Made by a program: the position numbers and the translations under genes. Under the pieces are notes generated by a model. The model did not search any database. It was not told the origin of the DNA and saw nothing but the letters and a program-made list of their open reading frames with translations. From Thioalkalivibrio nitratireducens DSM 14787 (lineage in GTDB: Bacteria > Pseudomonadota > Gammaproteobacteria > Ectothiorhodospirales > Ectothiorhodospiraceae), in contig NC_019902.2 of NCBI RefSeq assembly GCF_000321415.2, positions 3,810,501 to 3,874,500 on the forward strand: a stretch of DNA of 64,000 nt, written 5' to 3'. Positions 52,346 to 62,267 of this stretch are shown here, one piece after another. Position 1 is the first letter of the stretch. Each line of letters opens with the position of its first letter.

Positions 52346-53646
52346 GAGCGCTGCCCCAGGATCGCCAGGCCCTTCAGCAGGTTCAGCGCCTCGTTCAGCG
52401 CGTAGTCGCGCTGGGCCAAGGGTTCGCTCGGCTCCTCGGCGTCGGCGGCACCGTTGTCATCATGCTCGTTGTTACCCCGCAGGTGGCGATCGAGGTTCGC
52501 CTCGCTCACGCGCGCCGCTCCGTCGTCGTTGCGGGCCACCGTCAATGGCTCGATCCGGATGTCGGGCTCGATCCCCTCGGCCTGAATCGACCGCCCATCC
52601 GGCGTGTAGTAGCGCGCGGTCGTCAGCTTGATCGCGGTTTCCTGAGCCAGCGGGAGAATCGTCTGCACCGACCCCTTGCCGAAGGTCTGGACGCCCATGA
52701 TCACCGCCCGCTTGTGGTCCTGCAGGGCCCCCGCGACGATTTCGGACGCCGATGCCGAACCCTCGTTGACCAGTACAACGATCGGCGCACCCGCGGCCAC
52801 GTCCCCGGGAGATGCCGTATAGCGGAACTGGGACTCCTGCAGCCGGCCCTCGGTATACACGATCAGGCCGCTGTCGAGGAACGCGTCCGAGACGCCCACG
52901 GCCCCGTTCAACACGCCACCCGGATTGTTGCGCAGGTCGAGCACCAACCCGTGCAACGGTCCGGCCTCCTTCAGGGATTCGACCGCACGGACCAGATCAC
53001 GCGCGGTGCGGGCCTGGAAATTGGTGATCCGGACGTAACCGAAGCCGGGTTCCAGCGCCTCCCAGCGCACGCTCTGCACCCGGATGACGTCGCGGGTGAT
53101 GGTGATGCGCAGCGGGCCATCGACGCCTTCGCGCATGATGGTCAGCGTGATATCCGTGCCGCGCTTGCCGCGCATCTTGCTGACCGCGTCCGACAGGCTC
53201 ATGCCCTTGACCGGGGTGTCGTCCAGACGAATGATCAGGTCGCCCGCACGAATGCCGGCGCGGCTGGCCGGGGTGTCGTCGATCGGCGCGATCACCTTGA
53301 CGAAGCCGTCTTCCATCCCGACCTCGATCCCGAGTCCGCCGAACTCGCCGCTGGTGCCGACCTGCAGGTCGCGGAACTCGCGCTCGTCGAGGTAAGCCGA
53401 ATGGGGGTCCAGACCCGAGAGCATCCCCTTGATCGCGTTGTCGAGCAGTTCCCGGTCCTCGACCTCGGAGACATAGTTGCGCTTGATGCGCATGTACACA
53501 TCGGTGAACCGACGCAGGTCTTCCACGGGGATCTGCGCGCTTGCGCCTTCGTGGCGGTCGGCGAAGACGCCGACGGACACGCTCAGAAACAGACCCAGGA
53601 TGACGCCGATCACGAGCCCGTAGCCGACGCTGTAACGCTTGTTCAT
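52342..53646 (-). CDS. ctpA: C-terminal processing peptidase (S41A family, CtpA)
   Basis: 434 residues. Starting at 53646 gives a signal anchor (NKRYSVGYGLVIGVILGLFL). The order is a helical N-terminal region, then a PDZ domain (GLGIEVGMEDGFVKVIAPID; AGIRAGDLIIRLDDTPVKGM), then the S41 core. The catalytic Ser lies in VLVNEGSASASEIVAGALQD and the Lys in TFGKGSVQTILPL. A C-terminal extension follows with a His/Asp-rich stretch (LRGNNEHDDNGA). Periplasmic Ser-Lys proteases of this type trim C-termini of envelope proteins. It lies downstream of envC, the order found in many gammaproteobacteria. Confidence 0.94.
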   Translation of the reverse strand: MNKRYSVGYGLVIGVILGLFLSVSVGVFADRHEGASAQIPVEDLRRFTDVYMRIKRNYVSEVEDRELLDNAIKGMLSGLDPHSAYLDEREFRDLQVGTSGEFGGLGIEVGMEDGFVKVIAPIDDTPASRAGIRAGDLIIRLDDTPVKGMSLSDAVSKMRGKRGTDITLTIMREGVDGPLRITITRDVIRVQSVRWEALEPGFGYVRITNFQARTARDLVRAVESLKEAGPLHGLVLDLRNNPGGVLNGAVGVSDAFLDSGLIVYTEGRLQESQFRYTASPGDVAAGAPIVVLVNEGSASASEIVAGALQDHKRAVIMGVQTFGKGSVQTILPLAQETAIKLTTARYYTPDGRSIQAEGIEPDIRIEPLTVARNDDGAARVSEANLDRHLRGNNEHDDNGAADAEEPSEPLAQRDYALNEALNLLKGLAILGQRS

Positions 53647-53750
53647 ACTCGAATCCCCACGCGGGAAGCCATTGATTCGGGATGTTACCACTGCCTGCAC
53701 CTCAACCCGCAATCGCGCGCCCGCGGCGCGGAATCGGGGCATCGGGTGTG

Positions 53751-54902
53751 CTACTTTGAGTCCCACCAGGACGCCGGGTTCAATGTCTCCCCGCGGTGGC
53801 GCAACTCGAAATAAAGTCCAGGCGCGATCACGGTGCTCGTCGCCCCGGCGCGTGCGATCACGGCGCCCCGTTCGATCTGCTGACCCTGGCGCACCAGCAG
53901 TTCCCGGTTGTTGCCATACAGGGTGAGGTAGCCGTCACCGTGATCGAGGATCACGAGGAATCCGTATCCCCGCATCCAGTCCGCGTAGACTACCTGCCCG
54001 CCGTGCACCGCGAGTACCGGCGCATCGTCTCCGGCGTCGAAGACGTCGCCTCGCCACCGTGCGTGCACCCCGCCGCCCCGGGATCCTCCATAACGGTGCA
54101 GCACGGTTCCGTCGACCGGTGGCGCAAGGCCGCCCCGGCGCGAAGCGAACGGCCCCGCTTCCGGTTCCGCGGCTTCCCGGCGCGGGGGCGGTGCTGCGCG
54201 CATCCGGCGCAGCACGCTCTCGAGCGTCTGCGCATTCCGTTCCAGGCGCGCCAGCTCCAGCGCCTCGCGCTCCGCTTCCCGCTGCGCCCGGGCCAGCAGC
54301 GCCGCCTGCTCTTCCTCCTGGCGGTCGATCTCCCGCTGCAGACGCTGCGCCTCGCGTTCCTGCTCGACCAGGTAGCCCCGCGCCTCGACCAGCCGGTCAC
54401 GTGCCTCGGCCAGTTCCTGCAGTGCGCGATCGATCCCGGCGAGCAGCTGTTCGCGTCTGGCCTGGATCCGGGCATCGAGCTCGGTATAGTGCCGCGCTGC
54501 GCCGCCCTGGCCATGCCATCGGCGATGCCGTTCGCGCAGCCACTGTCCACGCAACAGTTGTGCGGCCTGGTGCCTGGCTGCAGCCAGTTCGGTCTCCTGT
54601 CGGTCGACCCGGGCCTGCTGCCGTTCCACCGCCAGATCCTGTGCCGCTAGGGCAGCGCCCAGTTCGCGGCGCTCGGTACGCAGTTCCTGATTGCGCCTGG
54701 CCACCTCCGCGATTCGCTCCTCGATGCGCTCGATCTCGCGCAACCGCCGCTGTTGATGGCGCTCCAGCAGTTCCATGGCCTCCCGGGTGGCCTCGAGCTC
54801 GGACTCCGTCTCCACGCCCGCCACCGTGGCAGGCACCAGGATCAGCGCAAGCAGCCAGCCGCCAAGGGGCTGTATAAGGGGGAATTTCCGCAGCCTAGCC
54901 AT
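53751..54902 (-). CDS. envC: Murein hydrolase activator EnvC
   Basis: 383 residues, starting MARLRKFPLIQPLGGWLLAL with a signal peptide. Residues 30-240 form the long coiled coil typical of EnvC (ATREAMELLERHQQRRLREI and on). The C-terminal LytM/M23 domain has HRYGGSRGGGVHARWRGDVF, VVYADWMRGYGFLVILDHGD and GYLTLYGNNREL. Two zinc-site residues of active M23 peptidases are replaced, as in EnvC, which activates amidases AmiA/AmiB at the septum and does not cut itself. It is divergent from the ArsR gene. Confidence 0.92.
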   Translation of the reverse strand: MARLRKFPLIQPLGGWLLALILVPATVAGVETESELEATREAMELLERHQQRRLREIERIEERIAEVARRNQELRTERRELGAALAAQDLAVERQQARVDRQETELAAARHQAAQLLRGQWLRERHRRWHGQGGAARHYTELDARIQARREQLLAGIDRALQELAEARDRLVEARGYLVEQEREAQRLQREIDRQEEEQAALLARAQREAEREALELARLERNAQTLESVLRRMRAAPPPRREAAEPEAGPFASRRGGLAPPVDGTVLHRYGGSRGGGVHARWRGDVFDAGDDAPVLAVHGGQVVYADWMRGYGFLVILDHGDGYLTLYGNNRELLVRQGQQIERGAVIARAGATSTVIAPGLYFELRHRGETLNPASWWDSK

Positions 54903-54967
54903 TGCGCTCGGGCAAACATCCGAGTACTTTTGATTGCTTATATTCTGTACGATAGCCGTATCTGCCC

Positions 54968-55321
54968 ATGATGTTCCCAAAATACGGGTGTGTTGCCGTG
55001 AACCACGATCCGATCTGCTTCGATGAAACCCTGATGACCCAGGACGAGGACATCGAGCGCGCGTCCCGTTCGCTGAAGGCCATGTCCCATCCACTGCGGC
55101 TGAAGATACTCTGCATCCTTGGGGACCGCGAGATCAGCGTGCAGGAGATCGTGGACCAGGTGGGGACTTCCCAGAGCAATATCTCCCAGCACCTTGGTAT
55201 CCTTCGCGACAAGGGTATCCTCGCGACTCGAAAGGACGCGAACCGCGTCTACTACCGCGTCGGCGATGCCCGGACCCTGCGCCTGATCAGCATGATGCAG
55301 GACGTGTTCTGCCGCTCCTGA
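54968..55321 (+). CDS. ArsR-family winged-helix regulator
   Basis: 117 residues as drawn. The core SLKAMSHPLRLKILCILGDR, VQEIVDQVGTSQSNISQHLG, ILRDKGILATRKDANRVYYR is a typical ArsR helix-turn-helix. The metal-site cysteines of classical ArsR (ELCVCDL) are not present; single Cys residues occur at CFDET, LCILG and FCRS. It is closest to the BigR/SqrR-like or redox-responsive type by context, since a rhodanese gene follows after 18 bases. Alternative starts are the GTG at 54998 and the ATG at 55034, so the first 22 residues are uncertain. Confidence 0.85.
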   Translation: MMFPKYGCVAVNHDPICFDETLMTQDEDIERASRSLKAMSHPLRLKILCILGDREISVQEIVDQVGTSQSNISQHLGILRDKGILATRKDANRVYYRVGDARTLRLISMMQDVFCRS

Positions 55322-55339
55322 CCCTGAACGGTTGTCACC

Positions 55340-55768
55340 ATGATTGAACGCCTGCCCGAATTTCTTGGCAATCACCCGCTGTTGACCGGCGCCCTGATCG
55401 CGGTGGTCGCACTGATTCTGTACACCGAGTTCCAGCGCGCGACCCGGAAGTACCGGGCCCTTCCACCGTCGGAGGCGGTTCGGGTAATGAACCGCGAGGG
55501 CGCGCTGGTGCTGGACGTGCGCGAGGACAACGAACTCACCGGCGGCCGGATCGGCTCGTCCCGGCACATCCCGCTGGGAGTTCTGAAAAAGCGGATCGCG
55601 GACATCGAGCGCTACAAGGAGTCCCCTGTGGTGGTCTACTGCCGCAGCGGTGCACGATCGGCGGTGGCGGCCTCGCAGCTGGTGAGCGCGGGCTTCACCG
55701 ACGTGACCAATCTCCAGGGCGGAATCCAGGCGTGGCAGTCGGCCGGCCTGCCAGTGAAGAAGAAGTGA
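55340..55768 (+). CDS. Membrane-anchored rhodanese-like sulfurtransferase
   Basis: 142 residues. An N-terminal membrane helix (LLTGALIAVVALILYTEFQR) is followed by one rhodanese domain with VLDVREDNELTGGRIGSSRH and the active loop VVYCRSGARSAVAASQL (Cys at about 98). The CRSGAR loop is of the single-domain type that moves sulfane sulfur. Following an ArsR regulator and preceding a glutaredoxin gene, it may act in sulfur or redox handling. This YibN-like protein often lies next to grxC-secB in gammaproteobacteria, as here. Confidence 0.9.
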   Translation: MIERLPEFLGNHPLLTGALIAVVALILYTEFQRATRKYRALPPSEAVRVMNREGALVLDVREDNELTGGRIGSSRHIPLGVLKKRIADIERYKESPVVVYCRSGARSAVAASQLVSAGFTDVTNLQGGIQAWQSAGLPVKKK

Positions 55769-55798
55769 ACGCTCGTGCCGACGCGCGCCACCCGGAAC

Positions 55799-55905
55799 GA
55801 TGAAAACCGGTCACGTATCGCGGTGATCGTTCTCTCTCTCCGTCCCTCTCCGACCAGCGGGAGAGGGGGATTCCTAGCGCACTGCGCGCGCATTTCGCGT
55901 TAAGG
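55799..55905 (+). repeat. Repeat family B, copy 2 (before grxC)
   Basis: 107 bases aligning end to end with 43417-43523. Shared ends are gatgaaaa and cgttaagg; the middle has agcgggagaggggga. It ends 7 bases before the grxC ATG, and its terminal taagg forms part of the likely ribosome site. Confidence 0.8.
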
Positions 55906-55912
55906 TTGGTGG

Positions 55913-56182
55913 ATGCGATTTCAAGTCTACCTCTCCGAATTCTGCCCCTACTGCACGCTGGCCCGCCAGTTGCTGGACAAGCTGGGCCACGCGTACGAGG
56001 TGATCCGCGTCGACATCGACCCGGAGCAGCGCCGCACGATGGAACGGCGTTCCGGGCGTACTTCGGTGCCGCAGATCTTCCTCGGCGACACCCACATTGG
56101 CGGCTACGACGACCTTGCCTCGCTGCACCGCAACGGACGGCTGGAGCACCTGATAACCAGCGCAGCGAGGCAGACAGCATGA
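55913..56182 (+). CDS. grxC: Glutaredoxin 3
   Basis: 89 residues with the dithiol active site CPYC in YLSEFCPYCTLARQLLDKLG. The glutathione-binding cis-Pro loop is GRTSVPQIFLGDTHIGGYDD. It reduces disulfides with glutathione in the cytosol. It lies in the yibN-grxC-(trx)-secB-gpsA order. Its TGA overlaps the ATG of the thioredoxin gene. Confidence 0.94.
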   Translation: MRFQVYLSEFCPYCTLARQLLDKLGHAYEVIRVDIDPEQRRTMERRSGRTSVPQIFLGDTHIGGYDDLASLHRNGRLEHLITSAARQTA

Positions 56183-56619
56183 ATGCTGCAGCCGGGGCAC
56201 ACCGTGTCTGCCCGCACTGCGGCCAGGTGAACCGAGCGCCGGATTCCCGTGCCGGGGGCGCGCGCTGCGGGGCTTGCCGCAATCCGCTGTTCAGCGGCGA
56301 CCCGAGTGCGGTCGATCTGGCACGGCTGGAGCGCTTCGTCAGTCGCGACCAGCGCCCGGTGCTGGTCGATTTCTGGGCGTCCTGGTGCGCTCCCTGCCGC
56401 ATGATGGCCCCCCAGTTCGCCAGCGCGGCGAGCGAACTGGAACCTGCGATGCGGCTGCTGAAACTCGACACCGAGGCGAACCCCGACGCAGGAGCCCGCT
56501 TCGGCATCCGCGGCATCCCGACGATGATCCTGTTTGATCACGGGCGCGAAATCGCCCGGCAGAGCGGAGCGATGTCCACCGGCGACATCGTCGCCTGGGC
56601 ACGCCGCGCTGCGCGCTGA
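56179..56619 (+). CDS. trxC: Thioredoxin 2-like protein (TrxC)
   Basis: 146 residues. The N-terminal zinc-binding region has two CxxC pairs (HRVCPHCGQVN and ARCGACRNPLF), the mark of thioredoxin 2. The thioredoxin domain has VLVDFWASWCAPCRMMAPQF with the active site WCAPC (the usual form is WCGPC), and the cis-Pro in GIRGIPTMILFDHG. The ATG at 56179 overlaps the grxC stop (ATGA), so the two redoxins are coupled. Zinc-type Trx2 is induced by oxidative stress in E. coli. Confidence 0.92.
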   Translation: MNAAAGAHRVCPHCGQVNRAPDSRAGGARCGACRNPLFSGDPSAVDLARLERFVSRDQRPVLVDFWASWCAPCRMMAPQFASAASELEPAMRLLKLDTEANPDAGARFGIRGIPTMILFDHGREIARQSGAMSTGDIVAWARRAAR

Positions 56620-56657
56620 CCGCCGCCCTCCCTACACCCCTTGCACGAGACGACGAC

Positions 56658-57623
56658 ATGGCTGAAGAGAATAACCCGAGCGCAAGCAGCACCAACTCCG
56701 GTACCCCGCCGCAGGGCCAGGGCCCCGAGTTCACGATCCAGAAGCTCTACATCAAGGATCTGTCGTTCGAGGCACCGTCTGCGCCCGACATCTTCCTGAA
56801 GGAATGGAAGGGCGAGACCAACCTGCAGCTGAACACGAAGACCCGCACGCTGAACGAACAGGACGGGGTCTACGAGGTGGAACTCGGTCTGACCGTCACG
56901 ACCACTTCGCAGAGCGAGACCGCCTACCTGGTCGAGGTCAAGCAAGCTGGGGTATTCGTCGCACGCGGCTTTTCGCCCGAGCAGAAGGGGCATCTGTTCG
57001 GGGCATACTGCCCGAACATCCTGTTTCCATTCGCCCGCGAGGTCGTTGCCGACATGGTGCTGAAGGGCGGCTTCCCGCAGGTGCTGCTGCAGCCGATCAA
57101 CTTCGACGCGCTGTATGCGCAGCATCAGCAGAAACAGCAGGGCGCACCGTCGGACGCCGCGAGCCCCTGCCGGCCCGGCGTCCGCCTGACGCGCTGCCGG
57201 TCCTCCCCCGGGCCACGCACCGCGCTGACCGGCGATGGACACGCAGCACGCGATCGACCGCACACCCCGGGTCGCCGTCCTCGGCTCAGGTTCATGGGGA
57301 ACGGCACTGGCCCTGCAGGCCGCGCGCCTGCATCCGGACGTGGTCCTGTGGGCCCGCGATCCCGGGCAGGCCGAACGGCTCGAACAGCGACGGGAGAACG
57401 CTCGGTACCTGCCCGGGGTCGTCTTCCCCGAGTCGCTGCATGTCGTCGCCGACCGCGACCGGGCGGTCATCGGTCGGGACTTGATCCTGGTTGCGGTGCC
57501 GACCGGCGGTTTTCGCGAGACCCTGCGCTGGATCGCCCCGCGGATCCAGCCGGGCCAGCGCATCGCCTGGGCCACCAAGGGGCTGGAGATGGCGACCGGC
57601 GCCTGGCTCCACGAGGTTCTTGA
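56658..57623 (+). CDS. secB: Export chaperone SecB with abnormal C-terminal read-through
   Basis: Residues 1 to about 165 are a complete SecB: FTIQKLYIKDLSFEAPSAPD, VYEVELGLTVTTTSQSETAY, LVEVKQAGVF, GAYCPNILFPFAREVVADMV and GGFPQVLLQPINFDALYAQH. SecB normally ends near here (155-170 residues). The frame instead stays open for another ~155 Arg/Pro-rich codons, overlapping gpsA out of frame by 389 bases; that tail looks like shadow sequence. A TGA one base out of register lies at 57187-57189, so a single-base deletion upstream of it would give a normal end. Either the stop was lost or the sequence has a one-base error. The functional part is probably 56658 to about 57189. Confidence 0.9.
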   Translation: MAEENNPSASSTNSGTPPQGQGPEFTIQKLYIKDLSFEAPSAPDIFLKEWKGETNLQLNTKTRTLNEQDGVYEVELGLTVTTTSQSETAYLVEVKQAGVFVARGFSPEQKGHLFGAYCPNILFPFAREVVADMVLKGGFPQVLLQPINFDALYAQHQQKQQGAPSDAASPCRPGVRLTRCRSSPGPRTALTGDGHAARDRPHTPGRRPRLRFMGNGTGPAGRAPASGRGPVGPRSRAGRTARTATGERSVPARGRLPRVAACRRRPRPGGHRSGLDPGCGADRRFSRDPALDRPADPAGPAHRLGHQGAGDGDRRLAPRGS

Positions 57624-58257
57624 ACAGGAATGTCCCGGCCATTCCCCGGCCGTACTCTCGGGCCCGTCGTTTGCCGCCGAGGTCGCGCGGGAGCAGCCGA
57701 CTGCGCTGACCATCGCCGCGTCCGAGCCCGGCCTCGCCGAGCTGGTCGCCAGCGCCTTCCACGGCCGGGCGATGCGTCTTTATCGCAATGCCGACGTGCT
57801 CGGGGTCGAGCTGGGCGGCGCTTTCAAGAACGTGCTCGCGATCGCCGCCGGCATCTCGGACGGCGCCGGCTTCGGCGCCAACGCCCGAGCCGCGCTGATG
57901 ACACGCGGGCTGGCTGAATTGCAGCGCCTCGGGGCCGCGGTGGGCGCACGGCCGCAGACGCTGACCGGGCTGTCCGGTCTCGGCGACCTGATCCTGACCT
58001 GCACGGACGACCAGTCGCGCAACCGCCGGCTGGGGTTGTTCCTCGGCGAGGGCTACGACCTCGATACCGCCCGGAGGCGGATCGGCCAGGCCGTGGAAGG
58101 GGCCGAGACCGCGCGGGTGGCCGTGGAACGTGCACAGCAGGCCGGCGTCGAGATGCCGATCTGCGACGAGGTTCACGCGGTGCTGTACCAGGGCCGCCCG
58201 GTGCGCGAAACCGCTCGCCGCCTGCTCGAACGCGACCCGGTCGCCGAGGACGAATAA
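57235..58257 (+). CDS. gpsA: NAD(P)-dependent glycerol-3-phosphate dehydrogenase
   Basis: 340 residues. The Rossmann motif is VAVLGSGSWGTALALQAARL (residues about 13-32). Other signatures are WATKGLEMATGAWLHEVLEQ, AVLSGPSFAAEVAREQPTAL and the catalytic-Lys region ELGGAFKNVLAIAAGISDGA, with GLSGLGDLILTCTDDQSRNR and the C-terminal MPICDEVHAVLYQGRP. It reduces dihydroxyacetone phosphate to sn-glycerol-3-phosphate for phospholipids. secB-gpsA is the usual gammaproteobacterial pair. Confidence 0.96.
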   Translation: MDTQHAIDRTPRVAVLGSGSWGTALALQAARLHPDVVLWARDPGQAERLEQRRENARYLPGVVFPESLHVVADRDRAVIGRDLILVAVPTGGFRETLRWIAPRIQPGQRIAWATKGLEMATGAWLHEVLEQECPGHSPAVLSGPSFAAEVAREQPTALTIAASEPGLAELVASAFHGRAMRLYRNADVLGVELGGAFKNVLAIAAGISDGAGFGANARAALMTRGLAELQRLGAAVGARPQTLTGLSGLGDLILTCTDDQSRNRRLGLFLGEGYDLDTARRRIGQAVEGAETARVAVERAQQAGVEMPICDEVHAVLYQGRPVRETARRLLERDPVAEDE

Positions 58258-58371
58258 CCCGGCGGCGGACGCATACCGCAAGCGCTAGCATCCCCGCCCG
58301 AGCCGCTGGCGGCCCCGGAAGACGTGCTGCAACGGGAATGCCCGGGTCAGGCAGCGCCTGGAGCGAGATGA

Positions 58372-58836
58372 TCAGACGCTGCCGGTAAACCCCAGCTGGC
58401 GCCAGGCCTCGAACACGACGACCGCGACCGCGTTGGAGAGGTTCAGGCTTCGGCTCTGCGCCCGCATCGGGATGCGCAGGCGCCGCTCGTCCGGAAATCG
58501 TGCGAGCACAGGTTCGGGCAGACCGCGAGTCTCGGGGCCGAACAGGAAACCGTCACCGGACGCGAAGGCGGGCGTATCGTGGCGGCGACGCGCGTGCGTG
58601 GTCAGCGCAAACAGACGCGTCAGGGCTCCAGCCGACAGGCAGGCCGCCAGGCTTTGGTACTCGTGAACTGCCGTGAACTCGCGATAGTCCAGGCCCGCGC
58701 GGCGCAGCCGCCGTTCGTCGAGCGCGAAGCCCAGCGGGTGGATCAGGTGAAGCTGGGCGCCGGTATTCGCGGCCAGGCGGATGATGTTGCCGGTGTTCGG
58801 CGGGATCTCGGGCTCGAAGAGTACGATATGCAGCAT
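58372..58836 (-). CDS. trmL: tRNA (cytidine/uridine-34-2'-O)-methyltransferase TrmL
   Basis: 154 residues of the SPOUT class. [37 protein letters not shown] (split here for length) is the N-terminal signature. The knotted SAM site is [18 protein letters not shown], then [20 protein letters not shown]. It methylates the ribose at the wobble base of leucine tRNAs. It is convergent with gpsA, an arrangement seen near secB-gpsA in gammaproteobacteria. Confidence 0.93.
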   Translation of the reverse strand: MLHIVLFEPEIPPNTGNIIRLAANTGAQLHLIHPLGFALDERRLRRAGLDYREFTAVHEYQSLAACLSAGALTRLFALTTHARRRHDTPAFASGDGFLFGPETRGLPEPVLARFPDERRLRIPMRAQSRSLNLSNAVAVVVFEAWRQLGFTGSV

Positions 58837-58933
58837 GGCTGAGGATTTCCCGGGTCCGCTCCTGGAGACGACATTCTGCGCGCCGGCGTACGCTTCTTGC
58901 GTGGCCGGGGTAGCGGCGACGAGCCACGGCCGT

Positions 58934-59021
58934 CAACGTGAAAATACGGCCACGGAAGATGATACAAATTTAACCCTTTTCCGTGCTTTCCGTGCTTTCC
59001 GTGGCTCGCATTTTCATGTTG
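58934..59021. repeat. 88-bp MITE-like element with terminal inverted repeats
   Basis: The left end (58934-58957, caacgtgaaaatacgg then ccacggaa) pairs with the reverse complement of the right end (58997-59021, ttccgtgg then ctcgcattttcatgttg) with only a few mismatches. The centre has an AT-rich run (gatacaaatttaaccc) and tandem ttccgtgc units. The ttccgtgNtttccgtgg motif is a common intergenic repeat in Gram-negative genomes. No second copy is present here. Confidence 0.7.
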
Positions 59022-59048
59022 CGGGGTGGCCGCTGGCACAGGCGTTGA

Positions 59049-59233
59049 GGTGAAAGAACCCGCGTCGCGTCCCGGGCGACACGTAGGGCGGACTAGCGCA
59101 GCGTCATCCGCCACACGGCGTTCGCAGTGCCCAGGCGCCCGCGGCACCCCGGGCGCCGGTTGGCGGATGACGGCCTTCGGCCTTTTCCGCCCTACGCCTC
59201 TTTCATCATCGGGGGTGGCCACACGGGCCATGG
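59049..59233. repeat. Repeat family A, copy 2
   Basis: Resembles 7366-7553 over nearly its whole length. This copy keeps the outer arms acgtagggcgga (59081-59092) and tccgccctacg (59186-59196), which pair, as well as inner arms gtcatccgcca / tggcggatgac. It ends against the ntrC stop codon and sits next to the MITE-like element. Confidence 0.8.
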
Positions 59234-59236
59234 AGG

Positions 59237-60666
<1,430 letters not shown>

Positions 60667-60670
<4 letters not shown>

Positions 60671-61749
60671 TGCTCGCTCTCCAGGGGCAGCAGGACGTCG
60701 AAGTCGGTGCATCCCGGCCGCGAGTGGCACTCGATCAGGCCGTTGTTCAGCTGGACCAGGCCCTGTGCGATCGGCAGACCCAGCCCGGTACCGGATGCGC
60801 GCCCGGTCACCATCGGAAAGAAGATCCGCTCGCGGATCTCCTCGGGAACGCCCGGGCCGTTGTCGCGCACCCGCAGGCGCGCGACCAGGCGGTGGCGCTC
60901 GCCGGAGATCGTGTACTGGCGCAGGATCCGGGACATCAGGCGGATCTCGCCGTGGTCGCCGAGTGCCTGCATCGCGTTCTGCACCAGATTGAGGATCGCC
61001 TGCACCAGCATGTCGCGATCGGCCAGCACTTCGGGGATGCTGGGGTCGTAATCCGCCGTGATCCGCAGATCCAGCGGCAGTTGCACGCTGACCAGCCCAC
61101 GCACGTGCTCGAGTACCTCGTGCACGTTCACCGGCTCGAGCCGTGGGAGATTGTTCGGTCCCAGCATGCGATCGACCAGGCCGCGCAGGCGGTCCGCCTC
61201 GCGAATGATGATCCGGGTGTACTCCCGCAGCGCCGAATCGTCGAGCTCGCAGGCCAACAGCTGCGCCGCACCGCGCAGGCCGCCCAGCGGGTTCTTGATT
61301 TCGTGCGCGAGCCCGCGGGTCACTGCCCGGCTGATCGCCTGCTGCTGGCGCAGCTGGTCTTCCTGGTTGATCCGCTGCTGGCGGTCGATGGCGGTGAGTT
61401 CGATCAGCAGGCGCGCGGGTAGCATCGCATCGTGCAGCGGCGAGACCACCAGATCGGCGAGAAACCCCTGTGCGCGCAACGGTTGCAGGCGACGGGCACG
61501 CAGCGTGAGCGGATGGTCCAGGGTCATCGCGTGCTGCAACTGCCCGGTCAGGTTCCGGTCCAGGCGCAGCGATTGCCCGAGTTGCGCCCCAACGACCCGC
61601 TCGCGGCTGAGGCCGAGCAGCACCTCGGCTGCCGAGTTGACCGAAATCAGCCGCAGCCGGCCGTCGGTGACCAGCACTGCGGTCGACAGGTCGTCCCACC
61701 ACGAACAGACGTCCGTACCGGATCGGTCTGGAACAGCATTGGCATTCAT
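60667..61749 (-). CDS. ntrB: Nitrogen sensor kinase/phosphatase NtrB
   Basis: 360 residues, cytoplasmic. A PAS domain occupies residues about 20-120 (STAVLVTDGRLRLISVNSAA EVLLGLSRERVVG, split here for length). The phospho-acceptor is His149 in RGLAHEIKNPLGGLRGAAQL. The ATP-binding domain has N-box ILNLVQNAMQALGDHGEIRL, the G1 box VRDNGPGVPEEIRERIFFPM and the G2 box GTGLGLPIAQGLVQL. It phosphorylates or dephosphorylates NtrC in response to PII. No glnA lies nearby in the window. Confidence 0.95.
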
Positions 61750-61907
61750 CGGGGAGGACCTAGCAGGAATTGCGCCAGAATCGCGCGCCCATCGCCTGCG
61801 CCGTTGATTCGCCGATCCGGCGCCAAAGGGACGCAGGATGCACGGGTGCCGGGGGATAATAGCACCAATATGGTGCGATACGCGCGACCGGGCGCACCCG
61901 GTTGGTG

Positions 61908-62267
61908 CTAACGGCCGCGGAAGCTACGGCGATCCCGGGTCACCGGGTCGGGTTCGTCCGGATCCGCCTCGACGGTGGGCGCTTCCGGCGCACCCACCGG
62001 TTCCTCGGTCACGGGCCGCAGCGGCCTGCGCAGGATCTCCTCGGCGTCGGGCAGCGGCAGCGCACCCATAGGCGCACGCACCTCGATCCGTTCCGAATCT
62101 GCCCCGGTCGGTGGCCGATCGCCGAAGTGCGGCGTTCCGTCCGGACCGGTCCAGCGATAGACGTCGCTGGCGACCGCCAGCGATGCGCTCAACAGCAAGG
62201 CCGGTAGGAGACCGGGGAAGAAAAGGGCTGCCCGCCCCCGCCGGGTCACCACGCGAACAGGATCCAT
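61908..62267 (-). CDS. DUF4124 secreted protein
   Basis: 119 residues. A signal peptide (LFFPGLLPALLLSASLAVAS) is followed at once by DVYRWTGPDGTPHFGDRPPT, the classic DUF4124 motif (YrW.D.dG..hysD.pp). The rest is acidic and Pro-rich with a basic end. DUF4124 domains are small periplasmic modules of unknown role, common upstream of ntrBC in gammaproteobacteria. It overlaps the DUF2782 gene by 22 bases. Confidence 0.82.
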   Translation of the reverse strand: MDPVRVVTRRGRAALFFPGLLPALLLSASLAVASDVYRWTGPDGTPHFGDRPPTGADSERIEVRAPMGALPLPDAEEILRRPLRPVTEEPVGAPEAPTVEADPDEPDPVTRDRRSFRGR

